A stretch of 34,249 nt of DNA from Nocardia carnea NBRC 14403 (GTDB lineage: Bacteria; Actinomycetota; Actinomycetes; Mycobacteriales; Mycobacteriaceae): assembly GCF_000308515.1 (NCBI RefSeq), contig NZ_BAFV01000109.1, positions 1 through 34,249 on the forward strand. Reading direction: 5' to 3'. Within the stretch, counting starts at the first letter, position 1; each line of letters begins with the position of its first letter. Under the pieces are notes generated by a model. That model saw nothing but the letters and a program-made list of their open reading frames with translations. It was not told the origin of the DNA and did no database searches. Positions 1 to 7,687 of the stretch are shown one piece after another. The position numbers and the translations under genes are program-made.

Positions 1-240
1 GGATGCCGTTGTACCCGGACCGAACCTCACTACCGCAGAGTGTCCGGCTTGGCCCCCGCAGCCCACCGAGTCGCGGCGCTGGGCCGGATTTGGACACGCA
101 CGCCGTATGACTTGCCGGGGCCGACGCCCGCCGCGCAGCGAGAGGCCGAGGGCGCCGAGTCGGCCCCGCACCCCCGGGGATGGTCCAACGAGCCGATCCT
201 GCACCGCCGCCGCCGCGAGGCCAAGGCCAAGTGCAAGTGA
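1..240 (+). CDS. possible 3' end of an ORF entering from the left (unknown)
   Basis: The frame is open from the first base of the window to TGA at 238-240, giving about 79 residues that end in a strongly basic tail (HRRRREAKAKCK). I do not recognise the product. The residues are rich in Ala, Arg and Pro, as is common for chance frames in GC-rich DNA, and an opposing frame is also open here. In favour of a real gene end is the strong hairpin starting about 50 bp downstream. It could be the tail of a gene carried on an integrated element, but nothing in the visible part proves it. Confidence 0.25.
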   Translation, partial: GCRCTRTEPHYRRVSGLAPAAHRVAALGRIWTRTPYDLPGPTPAAQREAEGAESAPHPRGWSNEPILHRRRREAKAKCK

Positions 241-288
241 GTGATGTTCAGTGATTGAAAAGTAGCTTCTGACAGCTCTTTTCGAGAC

Positions 289-324
289 GAGGCCCCTCAC
301 CTGGAGTATCAGGTGAGGGGCCTC
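289..324. terminator. perfect 14-bp hairpin, terminator-like
   Basis: GAGGCCCCTCACCT (289-302) and its exact reverse complement (311-324) flank an 8-nt loop. The stem is GC-rich. There is no clear T-run on the plus side (TGTAAT follows). It probably ends transcription of whatever gene enters from the left. Confidence 0.6.
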
Positions 325-367
325 TGTAATCACTGGAGATCAGCTTGGATACCGGCCCGTCACGCTC

Positions 368-391
368 AAAACGGTCACAAAAACGGTCACA
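368..391. repeat. perfect 12-bp tandem repeat (2 copies)
   Basis: AAAACGGTCACA occurs twice without a gap (368-379 and 380-391), in otherwise non-coding sequence just past the 289-324 hairpin. It could be a protein-binding pair or a remnant of an element boundary; no function is evident. Confidence 0.6.
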
Positions 392-1101
392 CGAGGAGCA
401 GGCGGCTGGTGCCAGAATGCGATGCCCTACCAGCGCCGATGGCTGCCGACGTCCTTGATGAGTACGGTCGTGGCGTAACGAAAGTGTGAGGTTTGGTGGG
501 CGGCCGATGGTGCGTCGCGCGTATGCGGTGGATCGACCACTGCGTCAGCGGTCCACCACCGGAATGAGGTCCCAGCGTCAACCGCTTCCGTGACCGGCAC
601 GGCCGCGCAACTCACCGGGCATGTTCTTCCGGCGTGTCGTCGCGCCGACGCGCCGACAAATTTTCGCAACAGCTAATCTTTGGCAATCGCCGGAGTTGCG
701 GTCGCTGCCTGGGTTCGGGCGCACTCTGGAGCGGCCTTTGCGGACGGCTCGTAACGACCGCGGCGCGCGGGTGAGGACTCGCTCACGTGACATGTCTCGG
801 TGAAGGTTCAAGACAGGGGGAGTGGAACCAAACCCCACGTTGATCCACCGCGCGGTGCTGCGGCTGTCGTGACGTTTTGCGCCATTGCCGGTCCGAAGTG
901 GTTGGTGTTGCCACGCCGCTGTTGTCGATTGCCCCGGTGGCTGCATGCTGGGTTCTGGCTCCAGCAGCACGCGGCAGGCCGGCGTCATCTTGATCGCGGA
1001 ATGTCGCGCCGCGTTGTCAGAAGGCGTCGAAGAACGCACTGGAGGGTTCGGCCTATGCTCGGTCGAGGAGCTCGACCAAGGCGAACGTTCTGGGCCGGGA
1101 C
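392..1101. other. gene-poor stretch, no convincing feature
   Basis: Several open frames exist on both strands, for example a 153-codon minus frame ending at 578. They are mutually overlapping, Arg/Pro/Ser-rich, lack ribosome binding sites and show no recognisable motif. I see no RNA gene. The stretch separates the left hairpin and repeat from the 3' end of the regulator gene and may be decayed sequence. Confidence 0.45.
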
Positions 1102-2406
1102 TCAGATGCCGTATAGCGACGAGACGAGCAGATCGCCGAGGAAGGACGCGACCGCGTCGATGTCCTGCAGATTCGTTTCGCCGGCGAGCGATCCCGCGAT
1201 ACTGCGTTCAATAGTCCACAGCAGGACGGCGGCGAATTCGGGTGCGGGCGGGCCGTCGACCGCGAGCCCTGCGGCGCGGTCGTCGCCGATGATCTGTTCC
1301 ATTGTGGCGGTCATGGTCGCCACGGTAGTGAGGTACCGCTGGCGCAGTTCGGGACGGCGCGGCCACTCGTGGATCGCGTTGCGCAGCACACCGAGGTCGG
1401 CGGGGTCGAGATCGAGCCAAGTACGGATGGCACCGCGGATGCTGTCGGTGTGGGTGCGGTCGGTCGCGGCGAGATCGATGAAACCGCGGACGATATCGTC
1501 GGCGACGGCCTGGAACAGGTCGATGAATGCGTCGTCTTTGCTCTCGAAGTAGAAATAGAAGGTCGCGCGCGATAATTTCGAGCGCTCCAGAATCTTGGCC
1601 ACGCTCAACTGATCCAGCGACATCTCGCCCAGCAGCTCGTTGGTTGCCTGCAGGATTGCCGCTTTGGTTTCGGCGTCGCCTCCGGCTGCCGGTTTCTGCC
1701 GGTGTGTTTCCGGCATTGTCACCGGGTGCGCGGTGGCCGTCGCGGATTTGCGTTTCCTGGCGCGCTTCGTGCGGCGTTTTCCGCCGTAGATTCCGGCGAG
1801 GGTGAGTTCGGTGATCGAAGCGACGGTCGACTCGGGGTCGGGAATCCGATTGTCGAGCCCGCGCTGCCCGATGTAGAAGCTCCGTTCGTAGCCACAGACC
1901 AGGACAGTTGCGATGAGGTCGGCCGAGGCGCCCGCGGGTGCGCGGTTCGCGGCTCGCTCGTGATCGACCTGTTCGGCAATGGCCGAGACGAAACGTTGCA
2001 GCATGACGTTCCAGGCTGCCGCGAGTGCCGGGGTGCTGTGCATGTTCTCGACCACGGCACAGATCAGCGGACCGTGTGCGGACCACATTCCGATAGTGCG
2101 CTGCAGATTGTCGCCGAGGGCTCGCTGGCGGTTTCGGCCGAGCTCGGAATTCCACGGGCCTTCATCGGTGTAGGTATCGGTCAGCAGGCGGGACACCATG
2201 GCCACCACGACGTCGAACTTCGATGCGAAATAGTGGTAGAAGTTGGCGCGGGACAGCCCGGCGCGTTTGATGATGTGTGCCACGGTCAGGTCGTGCAGCG
2301 ACGATTCCTGCAGCAGCTCCTCGGTGGCCGCTAATACCGCGAGTTCGGCCGCGGCACCGCCGTCGTGTGCGCGGGGCCGCTGGCGTGCTAGCGATTCCTT
2401 GTCCAC
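1102..2406 (-). CDS. tandem (two-domain) TetR-family transcriptional regulator
   Basis: This 434-residue protein carries two complete TetR units in one uninterrupted frame. The first HTH is near residues 39-60 (LTVAHIIKRAGLSRANFYHYF) with its ligand-binding helices to about 208. A basic linker (RRTKRARKRK, 211-220) and a flexible Ala/Pro stretch follow, then a second HTH near 264-288 (LSVAKILERSKLSRATFYFYF) with its own C-terminal helices. TetR proteins are normally about 200 residues and dimerise, so this chain could be a covalent pseudo-dimer. The start is GTG at 2406, 8 nt after a plausible -10 (TATAGG), which suggests a leaderless transcript. A copy of the island's 17-bp operator-like sequence overlaps that promoter, so autoregulation and control of the neighbouring catabolic genes are likely. 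Its ligand is unknown; an acyl-CoA or pathway intermediate is a guess. Confidence 0.9.
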   Translation of the reverse strand: MDKESLARQRPRAHDGGAAAELAVLAATEELLQESSLHDLTVAHIIKRAGLSRANFYHYFASKFDVVVAMVSRLLTDTYTDEGPWNSELGRNRQRALGDNLQRTIGMWSAHGPLICAVVENMHSTPALAAAWNVMLQRFVSAIAEQVDHERAANRAPAGASADLIATVLVCGYERSFYIGQRGLDNRIPDPESTVASITELTLAGIYGGKRRTKRARKRKSATATAHPVTMPETHRQKPAAGGDAETKAAILQATNELLGEMSLDQLSVAKILERSKLSRATFYFYFESKDDAFIDLFQAVADDIVRGFIDLAATDRTHTDSIRGAIRTWLDLDPADLGVLRNAIHEWPRRPELRQRYLTTVATMTATMEQIIGDDRAAGLAVDGPPAPEFAAVLLWTIERSIAGSLAGETNLQDIDAVASFLGDLLVSSLYGI

Positions 2407-2413
2407 TCGATCA

Positions 2414-2442
2414 CCCTATATGATGTCTGGACACACTGAACG
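2414..2442 (-). promoter_or_regulatory. promoter and operator-like site of the TetR gene
   Basis: Read on the minus strand, CGTTCA (2437-2442) and TATAGG (2415-2420) are 16 bp apart, and the GTG start lies 8 nt downstream. The plus-strand 17-mer CCCTATATGATGTCTGG (2414-2430) fits the right half of the shared operator (TGTCTGG) well and the left half poorly. It is the weakest of the seven sites. Confidence 0.5.
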
Positions 2443-2483
2443 GTCGTCCTGTCTGTCCTTGTGTGAGCGCAGCGGAGTAGTAT

Positions 2484-2521
2484 TCGGGCGGGCAAGTCGG
2501 CATCCGATTCCTTGCCCGCCC
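2484..2521 (-). terminator. 12-bp hairpin after the acyl-CoA ligase gene
   Basis: CGGGCGGGCAAG (2484-2495) and CTTGCCCGCCCG (2510-2521) are exact inverted repeats with a 14-nt loop. They start 18 bp past the ligase stop codon and lie between it and the regulator's own promoter. No T-run. Likely terminator separating the ligase operon from the regulator gene. Confidence 0.65.
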
Positions 2522-2539
2522 GGAGCTCGGGTGGCGTGG

Positions 2540-4378
2540 TCACGCCGGCCGCGTGGTGGCGAGGTAGATTTCCTCGATCAGGTCGGCGTACTTGTCGGCG
2601 ACCCCCCGCCGCCGGAGTTTCATGGTCGGCGTGAGTTCCTCGGAGTCGGGCAGCCACTCGGTGTCGAGCAGACGGTACGCCTTGAGCTGCTCGACGCGGG
2701 ACAATCGCGAGTTCGCCTGCTCGATTGCGGTATCGATCTCGGCGCGTATTCGCGGGTCGGCAGCCAGCGCCGCCATCGAGGTATCGGTGATGCCGTGCTC
2801 TTCGGCGAAGATTCGTGCCGAATCGGCGTCGAGCACGATCAGCGCGATATTGAAGGGGCGGCGGTCGCCGATCACGCAGACCTGGCCGATCAGTGGCGAG
2901 GTGCTTTTGAGTGTGCTCTCGATATTGGCCGGTGACATGTTCTTGCCGGCTGCGTTGATGATCAGTTCCTTCTTGCGGTCGACTATGCTGACCCAACCTT
3001 CCTCGTCGATGACCGCGATATCGCCTGTGTGCAGCCACCCCTGCGGGTCGATGGCCTCGCTGGTCCTGGCGGGGTCCTTGCGATAGCCGCGCATGACGTG
3101 CGGTCCGCGCAACAGCAGTTCCCCGTCGGCGGCGAGCATGGCCTCGGTACCGGGCTGGGCCAAACCGACCTTGCCGATCCGGATATCGGTGGGGAGGTTG
3201 GTGAATCCCAGCGCCCCGGTCTCGGACATACCGAAACCCTCCTGCAGTGGCAGCCCGAGGGCGAGGAAGAACTCGTGCACCGCTGGCGCGATGGGTGCGG
3301 CCCCGGTCATGAGCAGGGCTATCCGGTCGAACCCGAGTTGCTTCCGGAGCGGCTGGAAGATCCGCTCCTCGGCGGCGGCCACTTGCTCGGCGAGCACGGC
3401 GGGCACCTCGGCGCGTTCCTGCTCGAGCCGCACCGCGGTGATCGCCGCGGCCAGTGAACCGGTGGTCGTGGACCGCTGTTCTTCGGGAAGGCCACTGAAT
3501 CTGCTGAGTAGTGCCCCGCGCAGCTTCTCCCAGATCCGCGGCACGCCGAGAAACCAGCTGGGGCGAGTGATCGCGACCGCGGCGAAGACCGTAGCGGCAT
3601 CGCGGACGGTCGTGATCGGCCAGCCGGTCACCGTGGCCAGGTAGTGGGAGAAGACTCGGTCGGCGGCGTGGGCGGTGGGCAGGTACGAGATCGCGGCGCC
3701 CTCGGTGGCGAAGGGGAAGCGGATATTGCACGTGTGCATGACGAACATCAGGTTCGCGTGCGTCAGTTCCACCCCCTTCGGATCACCGGTGGTGCCGGAG
3801 GTGTAGATAAGCGTGGCCACATCCGAGGCCCGCACCGCTCGCCAGGTCGCCGCGAAATCGAAGCCGGCCGGCCGCCGGCGGCGAAGTTCGGTCAGGGAGA
3901 GCGTTTCGGCGCCGTCGGTGCTTCCCGGCCCGTCGATGTCGGTGACGACGACATGCTTCAGCAGCGGGGCGTCCGTCCGGCCGATGACGTCGAGAAAACG
4001 CTGTTCTGTCACCAGCACGGTGTTGGCCGCATTGTCGAACAGGTAGGCGATCTGCTCCGGGGACGAGGTGAGGTAGATCGAGAACGGGGTGGCACCCAGG
4101 TGCAGCGCCGCCATATCGACTATGTGGAATTCCGGGCTGTTGGACAGCATGATGGCCACGGTGTCACCGCGCCCGATGCCGAGCGCGGCCAGTCCGGCCG
4201 CGACTTCCTCTACCGCGGTGGCGTACTCGGACCAGGTCAGTGACCGGTCCTCGCCGTGAGCGACGAGGGCGGTGTTCTCGGCCCGAGCGGTCGCGGTGGC
4301 CTGGAACGCCTGTGGCAGCGTGGCAGCGGAGATGCCGGGTGCTGCGCCGGCGGTGGCGGTCTCTACCAGTTCGGACAT
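2540..4378 (-). CDS. long-chain fatty acid-CoA ligase (AMP-forming, FadD type)
   Basis: This 612-residue member of the adenylate-forming family activates a carboxylic acid to its acyl-CoA using ATP. Visible core motifs are the phosphate loop YTSGTTGDPKG (about 192-202), GFGMSETG, LHTGD, VDRKKELIINAAGKNMSP, and the catalytic lysine of TPTMK (K587) near the C-terminus. All are intact and the length is typical of long-chain ligases. ATG at 4378 follows a GAGG ribosome binding site 6 nt upstream. It lies 12 bp behind the monooxygenase stop, so both form one operon driven by the promoter at 6404-6433. In this context it probably activates the acid made after the oxygenation, hydrolysis and aldehyde oxidation steps. 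Substrate chain or ring structure cannot be read from the sequence. Confidence 0.92.
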   Translation of the reverse strand: MSELVETATAGAAPGISAATLPQAFQATATARAENTALVAHGEDRSLTWSEYATAVEEVAAGLAALGIGRGDTVAIMLSNSPEFHIVDMAALHLGATPFSIYLTSSPEQIAYLFDNAANTVLVTEQRFLDVIGRTDAPLLKHVVVTDIDGPGSTDGAETLSLTELRRRRPAGFDFAATWRAVRASDVATLIYTSGTTGDPKGVELTHANLMFVMHTCNIRFPFATEGAAISYLPTAHAADRVFSHYLATVTGWPITTVRDAATVFAAVAITRPSWFLGVPRIWEKLRGALLSRFSGLPEEQRSTTTGSLAAAITAVRLEQERAEVPAVLAEQVAAAEERIFQPLRKQLGFDRIALLMTGAAPIAPAVHEFFLALGLPLQEGFGMSETGALGFTNLPTDIRIGKVGLAQPGTEAMLAADGELLLRGPHVMRGYRKDPARTSEAIDPQGWLHTGDIAVIDEEGWVSIVDRKKELIINAAGKNMSPANIESTLKSTSPLIGQVCVIGDRRPFNIALIVLDADSARIFAEEHGITDTSMAALAADPRIRAEIDTAIEQANSRLSRVEQLKAYRLLDTEWLPDSEELTPTMKLRRRGVADKYADLIEEIYLATTRPA

Positions 4379-4390
4379 GACTACCTCACA

Positions 4391-6397
4391 TCATCGGGTG
4401 GGAGTGGCCGCGACGGACGCGTCGCGGCGGGTGATCTCGAAGTCCTCCAGCAGGGGCGTGTGGACCCGTTTCCAGTAATCGACGTAGCGCCACGGGCTAT
4501 TGGTGACGATGCGCCCGCGCCCGTTGCGGTAGTAGGTGGTGGTTCCGCCGAAGTCCCATACGGTGCGCGCGAGTGCTTCGTCCAGTTCGCGGTTGTAGGC
4601 GTCGTGCGCGTCCTGACGCACCTCGACTGCCGCCCAGTCGTTGTCGATGAGCGCCGCGATCACGGCGGTGACGTACTGCACCTGCATCTCGGTGCCCGCG
4701 ATGACGGTGCCGCCGTGACCCGTGTTGGTGTTGGGCCCGTACAGGCAGAAGAAGTTCGGGAACCCGGGCACAGTGATACCCAGGTGTGCTCGGCCGTCGC
4801 CCTCACCCCAGACCTCGCGCAACGTGCGACCGCCACGGCCTCGGACCTCGACCGAGCCGAGCACGTCGACCGCGTTGAAACCTGTGGCCAACACGATGAT
4901 ATCGGCTTCGTATTCGGCGCCGTCGGTGGTGCGTAGGCAGTTCGTGGTGATGGTGTCGATCGGCTCGGTCACCAGTTCGACATTGTCGCGGCGCAGGGTG
5001 CGGAACCAACCCGCGTCGATGAGCATCCGCTTTCCGTAGGGCGGATAGGTCGGCACGCTCTTGGCGATCAGATCGGGCCGGCCCTCGAGTTCGTGCTCGA
5101 TATAGCTGGTGAGGAGGGCGCGCAGCCGGTCGTTGCTCTTGTTCACCGCCCGCCCCAGGTGCGGATATTCGCTGTCCACCTGCAGCAGACCCCACACCTT
5201 GTCGCCCATCCGCCAGAAGAGGCGGGCGCGGTACCAGGCCAGATAGAACGGCACGTGTTCGCAGAGGAATCGGACGGCATCGGGCACCTCACGCCCCTTC
5301 AGTGGGTGCGGTGTGGCCCACTGCGCCGTGCGCTGGAACACGGTGACCCGCTCGGCGATCTCGGCACTGGCGGGCACGACCTGCATGGCGCTGGCGCCGG
5401 TGCCGATGACCGCAACGCGTTTCCCTGTCAGGTCCAGCCCCGAATCCCACCGCGCGGTGTGCGCGGCGGGTCCCTGGAACTCGCCGAGTCCGGGTAGATC
5501 CGGCACACTGGGTTGATTCAGCAGTCCCACGGCGCTGATCACGATATCGGCGGTGAGTGTCTCGACGGGCCCGGAGCCGTCGGCGGGTTCTACGGTGACC
5601 TCCCACCGGGACGCTGCCTCGTCGTAGGTCGCGACCCTCACTCGGGTGCCGAAGCGTACGTGTTCGCGTACGTGGTGGCGGTCGGCCAGGGTGCGCCAGT
5701 AGTGCGCGAGTTCGTCCTGTGGGGCGAAGTAGCTGGACCAGTCGGGCTTGGGGTCGAATGAGAGGGCGTACAGATGGCTGGGGGTGTCCACCCCGCAGCC
5801 CGGGTAGGTGTTCTCATGCCAGGTTCCGCCGACCTCGTCGTTCTTGTCGACCAGGAGGTAATCGATACCGGCCTGGCCGAGCCGGACCGCCATGGCGAGC
5901 CCGGAGACACCGGCACCGATGATCAGCACCCGGAACTCTGGGGGGGCCGGGGTCCGGGGTTCGGTGTGGCGGGGGTAGATCCCCATCTCTTCGCCGAGCA
6001 GGGTGCCGTATTCGTCGGGTATCGAATCGGCGAGCATGATCGACAGCACGCGAGCGAGCCGCTCCGGCTCCGGCGGGGTCTCCGGGAACGTCGCGGTTCC
6101 GTCCCGCCAGGCCCGCAGGACCGTGGTGGCTTCGCTCCGGATCTTTTGTCGCACCGGTTCGTCGAAGCCGCCCGAGTCGTGATCACCCAAGTCTGCCGGT
6201 GCCGTCGGCAGGTACGGGGCCTCGATCCAGCGATCCTCACCGGTCAGCAGCGCGAGCGAACCCAGCAGCACCGGCAGGTTGGCGTCGGTGAGGGCGGTGT
6301 CGAGTTCCTCGTCGGTGAAATCGGCCGACGGCCGGAAGCTTCCGGCCGGCTGTGCACCCCAGGGGGAAGCGATGGTAGGTGGGATCGACTGCGACAT
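4391..6397 (-). CDS. HAPMO-like type I Baeyer-Villiger monooxygenase
   Basis: The protein has 668 residues, with an FAD Rossmann motif GAGVSG (161-166), the Baeyer-Villiger fingerprint FQGPAAHTARW (307-317, FxGxxxHxxxW) and a second nucleotide motif IGTGAS (331-336) for NADPH. About 155 residues precede the first Rossmann fold, including LPVLLGSLALLTGEDRW and EAPYLPT. That extension resembles the N-terminal domain of 4-hydroxyacetophenone monooxygenase and is absent from most shorter family members. The enzyme inserts oxygen next to a ketone carbonyl, giving an ester or lactone. I chose ATG at 6397 rather than the in-frame codon at 6433, because 6397 lies 6 nt after a good -10 (TATGGT) and the upstream codon falls inside the -35. 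It is the first gene of an operon with the acyl-CoA ligase. The substrate is unknown; a cyclic or aryl ketone is plausible. Confidence 0.92.
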   Translation of the reverse strand: MSQSIPPTIASPWGAQPAGSFRPSADFTDEELDTALTDANLPVLLGSLALLTGEDRWIEAPYLPTAPADLGDHDSGGFDEPVRQKIRSEATTVLRAWRDGTATFPETPPEPERLARVLSIMLADSIPDEYGTLLGEEMGIYPRHTEPRTPAPPEFRVLIIGAGVSGLAMAVRLGQAGIDYLLVDKNDEVGGTWHENTYPGCGVDTPSHLYALSFDPKPDWSSYFAPQDELAHYWRTLADRHHVREHVRFGTRVRVATYDEAASRWEVTVEPADGSGPVETLTADIVISAVGLLNQPSVPDLPGLGEFQGPAAHTARWDSGLDLTGKRVAVIGTGASAMQVVPASAEIAERVTVFQRTAQWATPHPLKGREVPDAVRFLCEHVPFYLAWYRARLFWRMGDKVWGLLQVDSEYPHLGRAVNKSNDRLRALLTSYIEHELEGRPDLIAKSVPTYPPYGKRMLIDAGWFRTLRRDNVELVTEPIDTITTNCLRTTDGAEYEADIIVLATGFNAVDVLGSVEVRGRGGRTLREVWGEGDGRAHLGITVPGFPNFFCLYGPNTNTGHGGTVIAGTEMQVQYVTAVIAALIDNDWAAVEVRQDAHDAYNRELDEALARTVWDFGGTTTYYRNGRGRIVTNSPWRYVDYWKRVHTPLLEDFEITRRDASVAATPTR

Positions 6398-6403
6398 AGC
6401 GCG

Positions 6404-6433
6404 ACCATACAATCTGTTCAGACGTGGTGTCAA
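6404..6433 (-). promoter_or_regulatory. leaderless promoter with operator-like site, monooxygenase operon
   Basis: On the minus strand, TTGACA (6428-6433) and TATGGT (6404-6409) are 18 bp apart and the ATG follows 6 nt after the -10. The 17-mer CTGAACAGATTGTATGG (minus strand, 6405-6421) fills the spacer and overlaps the -10, so a bound repressor would block polymerase. Confidence 0.75.
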
Positions 6434-6469
6434 TCAAGTTCGGATCGCTTGTTCGCTGCTGGTCGGAAA

Positions 6470-6513
6470 TTGAAACAGAGGGCATACATTATGTATGGAT
6501 AGAATGTATAGTC
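6470..6513 (+). promoter_or_regulatory. promoter(s) and palindromic operator-like site, acyl-CoA dehydrogenase operon
   Basis: TTGAAA (6470-6475) and TATGGA (6494-6499) are 18 bp apart. A second -10-like TATAGT (6507-6512) lies 7 nt before the ATG at 6520 and would give a leaderless transcript. The 17-mer GCATACATTATGTATGG (6482-6498) contains the perfect palindrome CATACAT-T-ATGTATG (6483-6497) and fits the shared operator layout. Confidence 0.7.
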
Positions 6514-6519
6514 GGCCGT

Positions 6520-7686
6520 ATGACGACAACAGAGCTTTCCCGTACCGGATCGGTCTACGACACCGAGCATGAATCGTTCCGGCAGAGTTTCCGCACATTT
6601 CTGGAGTCGCGGGTGGTCCCCGACTACCCGCGGTGGGAACGGGATGGGATCATCCCGCGAGACGTCTTCTCCGAGGCCGGGAAACACGGATTCCTCGGTA
6701 TGGCGATCGATGAGGAACTCGGTGGTGGCGGCGTGGACGACTTCCGGTTCAACGCGGTGATCGCCGAGGAAGTCGTGCGCGCCGGTGTCATGTCGTTCGG
6801 CATCAACCTGCACAACGACATATGTCTGCCGTACTTCCTCCGCTACGCCGACGACGAGCAGCGTCGGCGTTGGCTGCCCGGACTGGCGAGCGGAGAACGG
6901 GTCGCTGCGATCGCCATGACCGAACCGGGGACCGGTTCCGATCTTGCCGGCATCGAGACCACCGCGGTGCGCCACGGCGATCACTACCTGCTCAACGGCG
7001 CGAAGACCTTCATCTCCAACGGTATCAACGCCGACCTGGTGATCGTCGCGGCCCGGACCGACAAGACGGCGGGTAGGCACGGCGGCCTGTCGCTGATCGT
7101 GGTGGAGCGGGACACCCCCGGGTTCACCCGCGGCCGGAATCTGGAGAAGATCGGCATGCACGCGCAGGACACCGCGGAGCTGTTCTTCAACGACGCCCGA
7201 GTGCCGGCGGCGAATCTGCTCGGAGAACCGGGCAGCGGCTTCACCGCCCTGGTGTCGAACCTGTCACAGGAACGACTGACCATCGCCATAGCGAGCGCGG
7301 CGGCGGCCGCCCGCGCAGTGGAATACGCGATCGACTATGTGCGCGAACGTAAGGCATTCGGGAAACCGCTGGCAGGCTTCCAGAACACCCGGTTCACGCT
7401 GGCGGAGGCGTATACCCGGACCGAGGTAGTGCAAGCGTTCGTCACCGACTGCTTGCGCGAGCATGTGGTCGGCACGCTCACCCCCGAGCGGGCGGCGATG
7501 GCCAAACTGGCGGCCACCGAGACCCAGGGCCGGGTGGTCGACGCATGCCTGCAGTTGTTCGGCGGCTACGGCTATATGGCGGAGTTCCCGATTGCGCGCG
7601 CCTACGCCGACGCCCGGGTACAGCGGATCTACGGCGGGACGAGCGAGATCATGAAAGAGATCGTCGGAAAAGCGATGGGGATCTGA
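6520..7686 (+). CDS. acyl-CoA dehydrogenase (LCAD-like), first of a pair
   Basis: This 388-residue FAD flavoprotein introduces an alpha-beta double bond into an acyl-CoA. Signature stretches are AMTEPGTGSDL (about 132-142), KTFISNGINADL, the C-terminal FGGYGYMAEF and RIYGGTSEIMKEIVGK. The position used by MCAD as catalytic base (YEGT) is Gly here (YGGT). The base is more likely E251 in LSQERL, the place used in LCAD and isovaleryl-CoA dehydrogenase. ATG at 6520 (MTTTELSRTG) is preferred over in-frame codons from 6424, because those lie inside the divergent promoter region. Its stop is 1 bp before the next dehydrogenase gene, so the two are one transcription unit. Branched or long acyl-CoA is the likely substrate class. 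Confidence 0.93.
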   Translation: MTTTELSRTGSVYDTEHESFRQSFRTFLESRVVPDYPRWERDGIIPRDVFSEAGKHGFLGMAIDEELGGGGVDDFRFNAVIAEEVVRAGVMSFGINLHNDICLPYFLRYADDEQRRRWLPGLASGERVAAIAMTEPGTGSDLAGIETTAVRHGDHYLLNGAKTFISNGINADLVIVAARTDKTAGRHGGLSLIVVERDTPGFTRGRNLEKIGMHAQDTAELFFNDARVPAANLLGEPGSGFTALVSNLSQERLTIAIASAAAAARAVEYAIDYVRERKAFGKPLAGFQNTRFTLAEAYTRTEVVQAFVTDCLREHVVGTLTPERAAMAKLAATETQGRVVDACLQLFGGYGYMAEFPIARAYADARVQRIYGGTSEIMKEIVGKAMGI

Positions 7687-7687
7687 G

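Noticed and set aside
578..1039. 153-codon minus-strand frame in the left gene-poor region
   Set aside because: No ribosome binding site, no recognisable domain, and overlapping open frames on the other strand of equal quality.
2388..3731. 447-codon minus-strand frame inside the acyl-CoA ligase gene
   Set aside because: It is an Arg/His/Pro-rich shadow of the ligase frame with no motif; the ligase has all its conserved motifs in the other frame.
6405..6498. Operator sites being KstR or KstR2 boxes
   Set aside because: The sequences share AACA and TGT elements but not the AGAACA-N-GTTCT or CAAG-N2-CTTG type arrangement, and no steroid ring-degradation genes are nearby.
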